From an uncultured Planktomarina sp. (lineage in GTDB: Bacteria; Pseudomonadota; Alphaproteobacteria; Rhodobacterales; Rhodobacteraceae): a stretch of DNA of 37,381 bases. A program made the translations under genes and the position numbers. The DNA lies in assembly GCA_905182425.1 (NCBI GenBank), contig CAJJBP010000025.1:1-37381 (forward strand), given 5' to 3'. Positions 7,469-15,892 of this stretch are shown one piece after another (positions within the stretch are counted from its first letter, which is position 1; each line of letters starts with the position of its first letter). The notes beneath the pieces were generated by a model. It was not told the origin of the DNA. It saw only the letters and a program-made list of their open reading frames with translations, and made no database searches.

Positions 7469-8845
7469 CTATTTTCCTAGCGTACTTCCGGCAGCGCTCA
7501 ACTTCCGCCATCTATCGCGGAACGCCGACAATCCTTCAATTTCCATAGGTTTCAGCGGAGGTCCTAGTACCCGGGGCGGGGCGTATCCCAACAGCATCGC
7601 AGCCCCGGTCGCGGTGCCGGTTATGTCTGTGGATAAATGAACCGGACATTCTATTAGCGTCGTCAGTAATTGGGCATAGGTCGTATTTTTTGCAAATGGT
7701 CCTTCGATCACCACGCGATCTCCGGTTCCGACAAGCGACAGGCAGGTGTCACTCATCATAGCCAGATAGAGCGTCGCGCCTGCGATTTTTGCCTGATCGG
7801 TCTGAGGCGAGGAGCCGGTCCAACCGCCAGGACCCAGCGGAAATGGCCCTACGCCTGAAATGCGGCCCGGAAGGGGACACGTGTCATTGGCAATCACTGC
7901 CTTGATATCGGAGATACTGATTTCTTCGATGACGCCCCCGGTTAACATCTGGTATTCCCGCCCGCCCATGAATCTTGCGGTAGGAACAGCTCGGCCGTGG
8001 GCATCAACATTGGCCAGCATGTCGCGTGCGGGATCCAAACGGTCCAAAGTCCCGCCAACTGACATCACAATCGCCCATGTTCCCGAAGACACCACAGACA
8101 TCGCCTCACCGGTGTCCAGCCATGGCAGAAGTGATGCATTGGAATCGTGGATGCCGCTTGTCACGGGCGTGCCCGGTTTTAGGCCGGTGGCTTTAGCGGC
8201 GATCTCGTTCGCCGGCGCAGTATCGCCGGCCAAAGACATTGGCGCAAAAAGCTTCTCTGGAAACTCCACGCCCACAAGTGGCGAATATGTGCCTTGTTTA
8301 GGCAACCAAAAATCCGAATGCGCGCCCAAAAAGGTCCGCTCTGACCTTGCGACGCCAGTCAAACGCCAGCTCCAGTATTGGGGAAATGTTAAATAAAGGG
8401 CCGCACTCGCATATTCCTTTGGAAACGTAGCGCGCAGAAAATGCAGTTGCGCTCCAAGGTTCAGCCCCCCCGGCATGCGCGGCGAGAAGGTTTTCTCAAA
8501 TGCAGGTCGCAAATCGTCATATTCGGTGGCTAATTCAGGAGGAATTTCGTATTCGTAATCGAGGATAGGTAACACCAGCTCGTCAGCATCAACTAGTCCC
8601 GCAGTGCAAGCGTGCGTGGTGATGGCCAATGCATCGATGCCGTATTTGGTTTCAAATATCGCAAGACTATCGCACAGGAACGACCACATCGCATCGATGT
8701 CCAAATGTGGGTAGGGCGGACCTTGCAGCACCAAAAATTCTTGTCGTAACACTTCGATTTCAGCGTAGTTCCCACCATTCAGCAAGACCAGTTTACAACT
8801 GGTTTTTCCAGCATCAAAAACAGCAATATGAAACTGCTCAGTCAT
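7469..8845 (-). CDS. rhaK: L-rhamnulokinase, FGGY family
   Basis: A cytoplasmic sugar kinase of the FGGY family, about 458 residues, which would phosphorylate L-rhamnulose to L-rhamnulose-1-phosphate. The N-terminal ATPase-fold motif reads AVFDAGKTSCKLVLL, and the second half contains SGIHDSNASLLPW, whose aspartate is the probable catalytic base, and SSGTWAIVMS. The start is the ATG at 8845, inside the last codons of the DeoR regulator gene: the two genes share ATGACTGA, an 8-base overlap that suggests translational coupling. The frame is open ten codons further upstream, but that would lie deeper in rhaR. It is the last gene of the leftward operon rhaD-rhaI-rhaR-rhaK. The rhizobial rhamnose kinase is of this type rather than the enteric RhaB type. 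No strong terminator was seen after the stop. Confidence 0.92.
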   Translation of the reverse strand: MTEQFHIAVFDAGKTSCKLVLLNGGNYAEIEVLRQEFLVLQGPPYPHLDIDAMWSFLCDSLAIFETKYGIDALAITTHACTAGLVDADELVLPILDYEYEIPPELATEYDDLRPAFEKTFSPRMPGGLNLGAQLHFLRATFPKEYASAALYLTFPQYWSWRLTGVARSERTFLGAHSDFWLPKQGTYSPLVGVEFPEKLFAPMSLAGDTAPANEIAAKATGLKPGTPVTSGIHDSNASLLPWLDTGEAMSVVSSGTWAIVMSVGGTLDRLDPARDMLANVDAHGRAVPTARFMGGREYQMLTGGVIEEISISDIKAVIANDTCPLPGRISGVGPFPLGPGGWTGSSPQTDQAKIAGATLYLAMMSDTCLSLVGTGDRVVIEGPFAKNTTYAQLLTTLIECPVHLSTDITGTATGAAMLLGYAPPRVLGPPLKPMEIEGLSAFRDRWRKLSAAGSTLGK

Positions 8846-9653
8846 TAAATGTATGCACTGCAGAGCTGCTTTCATCCGCAGGAACCCCGACTGTTATCAA
8901 GTGAATCCCAAGATCCTCGACCATGTGGCGCGCCTTATCACTTATTTCGTCATCGGTAATAATTGTTGACGCACGTTCCAGTGGACAAAGCACCAGACTA
9001 GAGCGCTTTTCGAACTTGCCGCTGTCCACCAGTAGGACCAGTTCGTCTGCCTGACCCATTAGCTTTTCCTCGGCCTGCACCACTAAACTGTCGGCTTCCA
9101 TTATCCCCATCTGCCCTACACCTTGTGCGCCCATGAATATTTTGTTTGCGTAAAAATGCCGTGACCCATCGTTTTCAAAAGAGCTGAGGATGATATTCTG
9201 TTCTCGGTAAATTGTGCCGCCAGGTACGACAACAGTGTTCTGGCTTTGGTTCAGTAGATGTTCTGCGATTGGAAAAGAATTCGTTAAAACCCGCAGATGT
9301 CGGGTGGTCAAATAATGCACCATCTGGAACGTCGTAGTGCCGCCGTTGATGATGACCGCCTCACCATCTTGGCACATATCGACTGCTGCTTTTGCAATAG
9401 CGCGCTTTTTGTTGACGTTTACGCTCTTGTTGAATGCAAATGGCCGTCCCGCCAGCCCAGCTATTGGGCGCGGATTAATGGTTTCGACACCGCCGCGCAA
9501 ACGCCGTAGCTTTTTTTGACGATCCAGAGCCAAAATATCGCGGCGTATCGTTGCTTCGGAGGAATGGGTAAGATCCACAAGTTCGCGTACCGTCGCCATC
9601 GGTTTTTCTTGCAAGACACTCAGGATAAGCAGATGCCGTTCGCTTTCGTGCAT
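8838..9653 (-). CDS. rhaR: DeoR-family regulator of rhamnose catabolism
   Basis: A 271-residue DeoR-type transcription factor. The N-terminal winged helix (about residues 5-57) has the classic pattern TVRELVDLTHSSEATIRRDI followed by LRRLRGG. The C-terminal effector domain of the sugar-phosphate isomerase-like fold contains INGGTTTFQMVHYL and FMGAQGV, as expected for binding a sugar phosphate. In rhizobial rhamnose loci the DeoR regulator acts on both divergent operons; that role is assumed here from context. The gene sits inside the leftward operon, 9 bases after rhaI and overlapping rhaK by 8 bases, so it is probably self-regulated. Note that this rhaR is not related to the AraC-type RhaR of Escherichia coli. 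Confidence 0.9.
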   Translation of the reverse strand: MHESERHLLILSVLQEKPMATVRELVDLTHSSEATIRRDILALDRQKKLRRLRGGVETINPRPIAGLAGRPFAFNKSVNVNKKRAIAKAAVDMCQDGEAVIINGGTTTFQMVHYLTTRHLRVLTNSFPIAEHLLNQSQNTVVVPGGTIYREQNIILSSFENDGSRHFYANKIFMGAQGVGQMGIMEADSLVVQAEEKLMGQADELVLLVDSGKFEKRSSLVLCPLERASTIITDDEISDKARHMVEDLGIHLITVGVPADESSSAVHTFND

Positions 9654-9662
9654 GATCTTTCC

Positions 9663-10958
9663 CTAAACGATTCCGCTTGCTCCTGCTGAAATAGCAGGTC
9701 TAATTTTGGAAACTTTCGCACGATATCCTGCCGCGCGATAGGCTGAAATCGGATCAATCGCCGCGCCATTTTCCAACCGCGCCATCGCAAGAATAGGTTC
9801 TACATCGGTGGTAAACGCCGCTTTCAACGTATTACTTGCCATCAGCGCGTCGTTGCTTTCTTGATATTCGCCTAAAGCTGCGCGATCCACAATCAGTGCT
9901 TGGGCATAAGCGCGCTGTACTTCCATCGCGCTTTGCATCAGGCTTTCTATCGGATCGGAGACGTTATGCGACTGGTCGAGCATATGCGCTGGATTGAAAC
10001 CCTCGGCTTGACGCATTTCCGCGTCCGCCAATTCGTTGAAAACCAAAAACAGGCGGTACGGATCGATGGAAGCCGTATCCAGATCATCGTCGCCATATTT
10101 GCTGTCGTTGAAATGAAACCCACCAAGTTTGCCGAACTGGATCAAGCGTGACACGATCATCTCGATATTTATCGTCGGCGCATGATGCCCAAGATCGACC
10201 AAACAATACGCCTTATCGCCCAGTTCTTTGGCTATCATGTAATTCGTACCCCAGTCTTGCACCACGGTTGAATAGAACGCTGGCTCATAGATCTTGTGCT
10301 CTGTAAACAGCCGCCAGTCGGCGGGTAGGGCGGCATAAACCTTTTTCATAGCCTCTAAGTAACGCTCGAATTGCGTTGCGAAATTTACCTGACCTGGAAA
10401 GTTTGAACCGTCGCCAACCCAGACTGTCAGCGCGTTTGATCCCATCTTCAGACCAAACTCGATGCATTCGATGTTGTGATCCACCGCCTGCTGTCGCGTC
10501 GCCGCATCCGAATGACTGAGCGAGCCAAACTTGTACGATTTTGCCTGTCCTGCCTGATCCTGAAAGGTGTTCGAGTTGATCGCATCAAAGCCAAGCCCCA
10601 ACGAATCTCCGCGCTCTTTTAACTCGTTTGCATCATCTACTCGATCCCACGGGATATGCAGGGAAACCTTGGGTGTCGCATTAGTAAGTTGTTGAATAAC
10701 AGCGCAATCTTCCATCTTATCGAAGATATGCCGGGGCTCACCCGCGCCGGGAAAACGCGCAAATCGTGTCCCGCCGGTACCAACGCCCCAGGATGGTATT
10801 GCAACGCCATAAACGCCAACTTTGACCTTTATTCCATCAATATCGACGCCTCTACGCGCCAGTCGTGCGCCAAGGGCCTGATAGTCTTCGCGCACCGCTT
10901 TTATCCGCGCATCATTACCTGCCGCGACTGTACTGGTTTCGATAATTTTTTCAGTCAT
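9663..10958 (-). CDS. rhaI: L-rhamnose isomerase, rhizobial type
   Basis: A 431-residue TIM-barrel sugar isomerase converting L-rhamnose to L-rhamnulose in the cytoplasm. It belongs to the L-rhamnose catabolism isomerase group of alphaproteobacteria, not the enteric RhaA group. Metal-ligand segments are visible: FTEHKIYEPAFYSTV (Glu), CLVDLGHHAPTINIE (Asp and His), GGFHFNDSKYGDDDLD (His and Asp). The start is the ATG at 10958, nine bases after GGGAG; the rhaD stop is 17 bases upstream, so the two are co-transcribed. A poorly conserved tail follows about residue 400, ending with a glycine/alanine-rich segment. Confidence in function is high because of the full pathway around it. Confidence 0.92.
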   Translation of the reverse strand: MTEKIIETSTVAAGNDARIKAVREDYQALGARLARRGVDIDGIKVKVGVYGVAIPSWGVGTGGTRFARFPGAGEPRHIFDKMEDCAVIQQLTNATPKVSLHIPWDRVDDANELKERGDSLGLGFDAINSNTFQDQAGQAKSYKFGSLSHSDAATRQQAVDHNIECIEFGLKMGSNALTVWVGDGSNFPGQVNFATQFERYLEAMKKVYAALPADWRLFTEHKIYEPAFYSTVVQDWGTNYMIAKELGDKAYCLVDLGHHAPTINIEMIVSRLIQFGKLGGFHFNDSKYGDDDLDTASIDPYRLFLVFNELADAEMRQAEGFNPAHMLDQSHNVSDPIESLMQSAMEVQRAYAQALIVDRAALGEYQESNDALMASNTLKAAFTTDVEPILAMARLENGAAIDPISAYRAAGYRAKVSKIRPAISAGASGIV

Positions 10959-10975
10959 TAATACGTCTCCCGCAT

Positions 10976-13078
10976 TTAGCGTGTGAAGCTCTGTGCGTTA
11001 CCTGCATCAACATTGATGATATTTCCAGTAGATTTTGCTGAGCTGTCCGAGGCCAAAAAATAGATCGCCTCGGCAATATCTTCAGGAAAAACCGAACGCT
11101 TCAACATTGAACGGTCTCGATAGTGTGCTTCCAGATCATCGGTCGACAAATCATAGGCTGCTGCACGCTGTTCCTTCCACTCGCCAGTCCAAATTTTTGA
11201 ACCACGCAAGACGGCGTCCGGATTAACCACATTAACGCGGATTTGCGCACCGGCACCTTCTAGAGCCAGGCAACGAGCCAGATGAATTTCGGACGCTTTT
11301 GCCGTGCAATAAGCGGTGGCATTCGGTGATGCGGCCAGTCCGTTCTTGGAGGCGACAAATACAATACTACCACCAATGCCTTGGGTGCGGAAAACTTTGA
11401 AAGCTTCGCGCGACACCAGAAAATACCCGGTCGAAAGAACGTCCATGTTTCGGTTCCACATTTCCAGCGAGGTTTTCTCGACAGGGGCAGACGACGCCAT
11501 GCCCGCATTTGATATTAAAATATCTAGTCCGCCAAATTCTAATGTTACCCGATCCAGCCCAGCCAGCACCTGAGCCTCATCAGTCACGTCCATTTTCAAC
11601 GAGCGAACAACGTCGCTTCCAAATGCGCCTGCAAGTTCCTCTTGCGCCTTGGCCAACGCTGCATCGTCAATATCCGCCAGCATTACACAAGCGCCTTCGC
11701 CCAGTAGTCTTGCCGCCGTTGCCCGCCCAATGCCACCGGCAGCGCCAGTCACAAAGGCCACTTGACCAGCCAGCGACTTAGCCTTTGGCATCCGCTGCAA
11801 TTTAGCTTCTTCCAGCAGCCAGTATTCTATATCAAACGCTTCCTGCTGCGGCAGACCCTGGTAGGTTGACACAGCAGACGCGCCGCGCATCACATTGATT
11901 GCATTGACATAAAACTCTGCTGATACCCGCGCCGTTGACTTGTTGTTCGCAAAAGAGATCATCCCCACGCCTGGGATCAAATAGATCACTGCATTAGGAT
12001 CGCGAATTGCCGGGCTGTCATCATGCTTGCAGGCCTCATAATAGGCCGCATATCCTTTGCGATATTGCTCAACACTGTCCGCCAACCCGCCAACAACGGC
12101 TGCCACATCACTTTTAGTTGGATCAAAGTTTACGATCAACGGGCGGATTTTGGTGCGTAGAAAGTGATCAGGACAACTTGTGCCTAAGGCGGCAAGTGGC
12201 CCTAAATCCTTTGAGCAAACAAACTGCAACACTGCTTCGCTATCGTCAAAATGCCCGACCTTGTGGGTGTCGCAGGAAATCATTCCACGAATATTTGACA
12301 TTAATGCCGTTGCAATTTCACGCCGCCGATCTTCGTCTAGCGCTTCGACAACCGGCCCGCCAAATGCGGTTGAAGTCGACGACTTTCCCTCAAGCCACTC
12401 AATCGCGGTGTTAATAGTATCAATTGTCGTAGTATAGCATTCCTCAGGGGTGTCTCCCCAAGTGAACAAGCCGTGGCTTTCCAGAATTAGGCCCTTGGCA
12501 TCGGGATTTTCGTGGCAATACGTTTCCAGCCAAAGCCCCAGTTCGAACCCTGGCCGTTTCCATGGCAACCAGCCAATATCATCGCCAAAAATTTCTTGCG
12601 TAAGGGTCTTACTATCGCTTGAAGCCGCGATCGCAATAATCGCATCTGGGTGCATGTGGTCGACGAATTTACGTGGCACATAAGCATGTAAAGGCGTATC
12701 TATTGACGCTGCGCGAGGGTTCAGATTGAAGGTACAATGTGGTAAGTAACCGACCATTTCGTCTTCAAATTCTAACCCGCCATAGATCCCCTTTAACGCC
12801 TGTAGTTTTTCCATATAAAGTGTAGAAAAACCGTCGAGCTTGATTGTTCCAACGTCACCGCCAGATCCTTTGACCCACAGAACTTCAACCTCATCACCGT
12901 TCAACGGGTCGCTTTGAAGGATCTTTGAGGAAGTGTTGCCGCCACCAAAGTTGGTTACACGCATGTCCGAGCCTAGAAGATTCGACCGGTAAACCAGCCG
13001 TTCCTCTTCCGACATGTTAGCCGCTTTGGCAACATCCCACAAATTGGTCAGACGGGATGAATTCGATCGTTCAGTCAT
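10976..13078 (-). CDS. rhaD: Bifunctional rhamnulose-1-phosphate aldolase / short-chain alcohol dehydrogenase
   Basis: A 700-residue fusion. Residues about 20-400 form a class II aldolase-like domain that should cleave L-rhamnulose-1-phosphate to dihydroxyacetone phosphate and L-lactaldehyde; zinc-site candidates are in DHMHPDAIIA and ESHGLFTWG. Residues about 430-700 form a short-chain dehydrogenase with FVTGAAGGIGRA for NAD binding, the NAG segment ISNAGMA, and the catalytic YCTAK. It should oxidise lactaldehyde or act in the same branch. This two-domain arrangement is usual for the family, so it is not an odd local fusion. The start at ATG 13078 has CCGGAGC eight bases upstream. It is the first gene of the leftward operon, transcribed from the operator-like region shared with rhaS. 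Confidence 0.93.
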   Translation of the reverse strand: MTERSNSSRLTNLWDVAKAANMSEEERLVYRSNLLGSDMRVTNFGGGNTSSKILQSDPLNGDEVEVLWVKGSGGDVGTIKLDGFSTLYMEKLQALKGIYGGLEFEDEMVGYLPHCTFNLNPRAASIDTPLHAYVPRKFVDHMHPDAIIAIAASSDSKTLTQEIFGDDIGWLPWKRPGFELGLWLETYCHENPDAKGLILESHGLFTWGDTPEECYTTTIDTINTAIEWLEGKSSTSTAFGGPVVEALDEDRRREIATALMSNIRGMISCDTHKVGHFDDSEAVLQFVCSKDLGPLAALGTSCPDHFLRTKIRPLIVNFDPTKSDVAAVVGGLADSVEQYRKGYAAYYEACKHDDSPAIRDPNAVIYLIPGVGMISFANNKSTARVSAEFYVNAINVMRGASAVSTYQGLPQQEAFDIEYWLLEEAKLQRMPKAKSLAGQVAFVTGAAGGIGRATAARLLGEGACVMLADIDDAALAKAQEELAGAFGSDVVRSLKMDVTDEAQVLAGLDRVTLEFGGLDILISNAGMASSAPVEKTSLEMWNRNMDVLSTGYFLVSREAFKVFRTQGIGGSIVFVASKNGLAASPNATAYCTAKASEIHLARCLALEGAGAQIRVNVVNPDAVLRGSKIWTGEWKEQRAAAYDLSTDDLEAHYRDRSMLKRSVFPEDIAEAIYFLASDSSAKSTGNIINVDAGNAQSFTR

Positions 13079-13265
13079 AAGGTGCTCCGGTTTTTCTGTT
13101 TACAAATTGACATTGAAGAAAATGGATTGTCAATCATATTCAATCAAGAACAGTCATATATTGATATTCCAATCGGCCCATGACTGAAAATGATTGACAT
13201 GATGACAAGTTGGTGAAACTCTTTTGAAATTAAAAACAATAAAAACTGGTTATGGGAGAAAATAA
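13079..13265. promoter_or_regulatory. Divergent rhaD/rhaS promoter region with inverted repeats
   Basis: This 187-base region separates the two rhamnose operons. It contains a perfect local palindrome GATTGTCAATC at 13125-13135, and TGTCAATCAT at 13128-13137 recurs as its exact complement ATGATTGACA at 13190-13199, so two operator-like sites face each other about 60 bases apart. Further ATTGA/TCAAT words lie between (TTGACATTGAA at 13107, TTGATATTCCAATC near 13160). Such spaced sites fit a DeoR regulator that binds both and may loop the DNA. A TTGACA on the minus strand at 13133-13128 is a candidate -35 box for rhaD, which would put the operator on the promoter. A GGGAGA ribosome binding site for rhaS lies at the right edge. 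Confidence 0.6.
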
Positions 13266-14265
13266 ATGAAGATCCTTAAAGACACTCACATCCGCCGCGA
13301 TGGTATCCGCCATTGCGCTGATGGCTGTTCCGGTAAGTGCCGCGGACACACGAATCGCGCTGGTGGTCAAATCGCTTGGCAACGGTTTCTTTGACGCCGC
13401 TGCAAAGGGCGCCGAACAGGCTGCTGCCGAACTTGGGGGTATCGAAATCATCTATACCGGCCCAACATCCGCAACCGCTGAAGGGCAGATCGAAATCATC
13501 AATGCATTAATCGCTCAACAAGTAGATGCCATTGCTATTTCTGCCAACGATCCAGACGCTCTGGTTCCTGCGCTGAAGAAAGCCATGGATCGTGGTATCG
13601 CCGTTATCTCGTGGGATTCTGGCGTAGCCGCGGAAGGTCGTCAGATGCACCTGAACCCTTCTGACACAGCGCTAATCGGCGAAACCATTTTCAAGCTGGC
13701 AGCTGACTATTTGCCAGATGGCGGCCAAGTGGCAATTTTGTCGGCTTCTTCAACGGCTGCAAACCAAAACTCTTGGATCGATGCTGGTAAAGAAGCGCTA
13801 CCTACGATGTTCCCGAATATCGAACTGGTCGCAACCGTTTACGGGGATGACGATTCGGTTAAAAGCACAGACGAGGCCAAAGGCCTGATTGCAAGTTACC
13901 CGGACCTCAAGGCAATTATAGCACCTACGACTGTTGGTGTTGTGGCTGCAGCGCAAGTTGTGACCGACATGGGATTGATCGGTAAGATCAACGTTACGGG
14001 TCTGGCACTGCCATCCGAGTTTAAACAGTTCATTGACAGCGGAGCATCGCAAGCGGTCGCCCTTTGGAATCCAATCGATCTAGGATACTCGGCCGTTTAT
14101 ATTGCCAACGCTTTGGCCACTGGCACCGCAACTGCAGAACCAGGGTCGACCATCTCTATCGGTCACGTCGGCGAAATCACACTGGATGATGCTACATCCG
14201 CTGCAATGGCTGCACCATTTACGTTCGACGCCTCCAACATCGAAGAGTTCTCAAAAATCTACTGA
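13266..14265 (+). CDS. rhaS: Rhamnose ABC transporter substrate-binding protein, frameshift in the signal peptide
   Basis: A periplasmic sugar-binding protein of the RbsB/LacI-type fold, about 333 residues. The mature part begins after VSAADTRIALVVKSLGNGFF and has the usual repeats (ATAEGQIEIINALIAQQVDAIAISANDP, GIAVISWDSGV). The natural start is the ATG at 13266, ten bases downstream of GGGAGA, but the frame from there reads MKILKDTHIRRDG and does not join the mature protein. Removing one A from the AAA run at 13278-13280 gives MKILKTLTSAAMVSAIALMA, a textbook signal peptide that runs on into the mature chain. The in-frame ATG at 13300 would give a signal with no positive charge and no ribosome binding site. 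It is the first gene of the import operon. A hairpin after it separates it from rhaT. Confidence 0.9.
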
Positions 14266-14276
14266 GGCCTTCTAAT

Positions 14277-14306
14277 CCCGTGGCGACGCACAGCGCCCGC
14301 CACGGG
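14277..14306 (+). terminator. Strong hairpin between rhaS and rhaT
   Basis: A perfect nine-base stem, CCCGTGGCG at 14277-14285 paired with CGCCACGGG at 14298-14306, with a 12-base loop, starts 11 bases after the rhaS stop. It is followed by AACATTCTTTT, only a weak T-run. It is best read as a partial terminator or a 3' stabiliser that lets the binding protein be made in excess over the ATPase and permeases. Confidence 0.7.
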
Positions 14307-14383
14307 AACATTCTTTTCTAGATGAAACTCTGTTACCTTAATCGGATATTCACTCGCCACCATACACAGCAAAGACTTAGCGC

Positions 14384-15892
14384 ATGCCATGGCCCAAACT
14401 CACCCTCACTGGTATTTCCAAATCCTTCCCTGGCGTGAAGGCTCTTAACGAAGTCGGTCTTGAGCTTTATGCAGGAGAAGTCACTGCGCTAATTGGTGAA
14501 AACGGTGCTGGGAAATCCACTCTCGTGAAATCACTTACTGGTATATATCAGCCAGAGTCAGGAGAGATCCGCATCGACGGCAACCCGGTTAGCATGCAAA
14601 CTCCGTACCGAGCGTTTGAGCTAGGAATAGCTGCAATCCATCAGGAAACGGTTTTGTTCGATGAATTGTCTGTCGCCGAAAATATTTACCTTGGCCATAC
14701 ACCGCGCACGTCATTCGGCCTAATCGACTGGCGAAAACTACGCAGCAAAGCGCGTAAGGTTCTTGACGAGATGGGTGCGGCGCACATTAGTGAAGATACC
14801 CAACTCAAAGAACTTGGTATCGCCAAAAAACACCTCGTCGCTGTAGCGCGCGCTATGTCGATTGATTCTCATATCGTCATTATGGACGAACCTACCGCCG
14901 CCCTGTCTCATAAAGAGATCGAGGACCTATTCACCTTGATCGAACATCTCAAATCAGAGGGTAAAGCGATCCTTTTCATTTCGCACAAATTTGATGAAAT
15001 TTACCGAATAGCTGACCGCTATACGGTATTTCGTGACGGCGAAATGGTCGGCAAAGGTCTTATCAAAGATACCGACCAAAAAAAGATCGTGCAAATGATG
15101 GTTGGCCGTTCAGTCGATCAGATTTTCCCGAAAAACAATATCAAAATAGGCGCGCCGATCCTGCAAGTTGCCAACCTTTCTCATCCAACAGAATTTGATG
15201 ACATCTCGTTCGACTTAAATCAGGGTGAAATTCTTGGATTTTATGGTCTTGTTGGTGCTGGGCGCAGCGAAATCATGCAGGCTTTGTTTGGGATCACGCG
15301 CGCGAGCATCGGGAGTGTGACCCTTGATGGAAAACAATGCCAATTTCGCTCTCCTGCCGACGCCATCAAAGCCGGGATCGTCTACGTACCCGAAGAGCGC
15401 GGTAAGCAGGGTATCGTTGCTGACCTGCCGATTTACCAAAACATCGGCCTACCTTCTCTGCACAAAACTTCGCACAACGGCGTCTTACAACTGGCTGAAG
15501 AATTTGCGCTGGCACGCGAATTTACGGAGCGCCTTGATTTGCGCGCCTCCTCGTTGTCGCAAGCAACAGGCACCCTGTCCGGGGGCAATCAGCAAAAGGT
15601 TGTTGTTGCCAAATGGCTTGCCACGCAGCCGCGTGTGATCATCCTTGATGAACCGACCAAAGGTATCGACATCGGCAGCAAAGCGGCTGTGCATGCTTTT
15701 ATGGGCGATCTCGTTGCGCAGGGGCTAAGCGTCATCATGGTTTCGTCTGAAATCCCGGAGGTGCTGGGAATGAGCGACCGTGTTGTGGTGATGCGTGAAG
15801 GGTTGATTGTCGACATAAAAGCCAATGATGGCACGCTCACGGCCGAACAACTGGTGATGACTGCCGCCGGAATTTTCGGAGCCGCCGCATGA
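14384..15892 (+). CDS. rhaT: Rhamnose ABC transporter ATP-binding protein (two ABC domains)
   Basis: A 502-residue sugar importer ATPase with tandem nucleotide-binding domains, as in RbsA/AraG. The first domain has Walker A GENGAGKST (about residue 38), a loose signature (LGIAKKHLVAVARAM) and Walker B IVIMDEPTAAL. The second has a degenerate Walker A GLVGAGRSE, a full LSGGNQQKVV signature and Walker B IILDEPTKGID. This asymmetry is normal for the family. It works at the cytoplasmic face with RhaP and RhaQ. The ATG at 14384 has no strong ribosome binding site. The stop overlaps the start of rhaP by four bases (ATGA), so the membrane components are translationally coupled. Confidence 0.93.
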   Translation: MPWPKLTLTGISKSFPGVKALNEVGLELYAGEVTALIGENGAGKSTLVKSLTGIYQPESGEIRIDGNPVSMQTPYRAFELGIAAIHQETVLFDELSVAENIYLGHTPRTSFGLIDWRKLRSKARKVLDEMGAAHISEDTQLKELGIAKKHLVAVARAMSIDSHIVIMDEPTAALSHKEIEDLFTLIEHLKSEGKAILFISHKFDEIYRIADRYTVFRDGEMVGKGLIKDTDQKKIVQMMVGRSVDQIFPKNNIKIGAPILQVANLSHPTEFDDISFDLNQGEILGFYGLVGAGRSEIMQALFGITRASIGSVTLDGKQCQFRSPADAIKAGIVYVPEERGKQGIVADLPIYQNIGLPSLHKTSHNGVLQLAEEFALAREFTERLDLRASSLSQATGTLSGGNQQKVVVAKWLATQPRVIILDEPTKGIDIGSKAAVHAFMGDLVAQGLSVIMVSSEIPEVLGMSDRVVVMREGLIVDIKANDGTLTAEQLVMTAAGIFGAAA

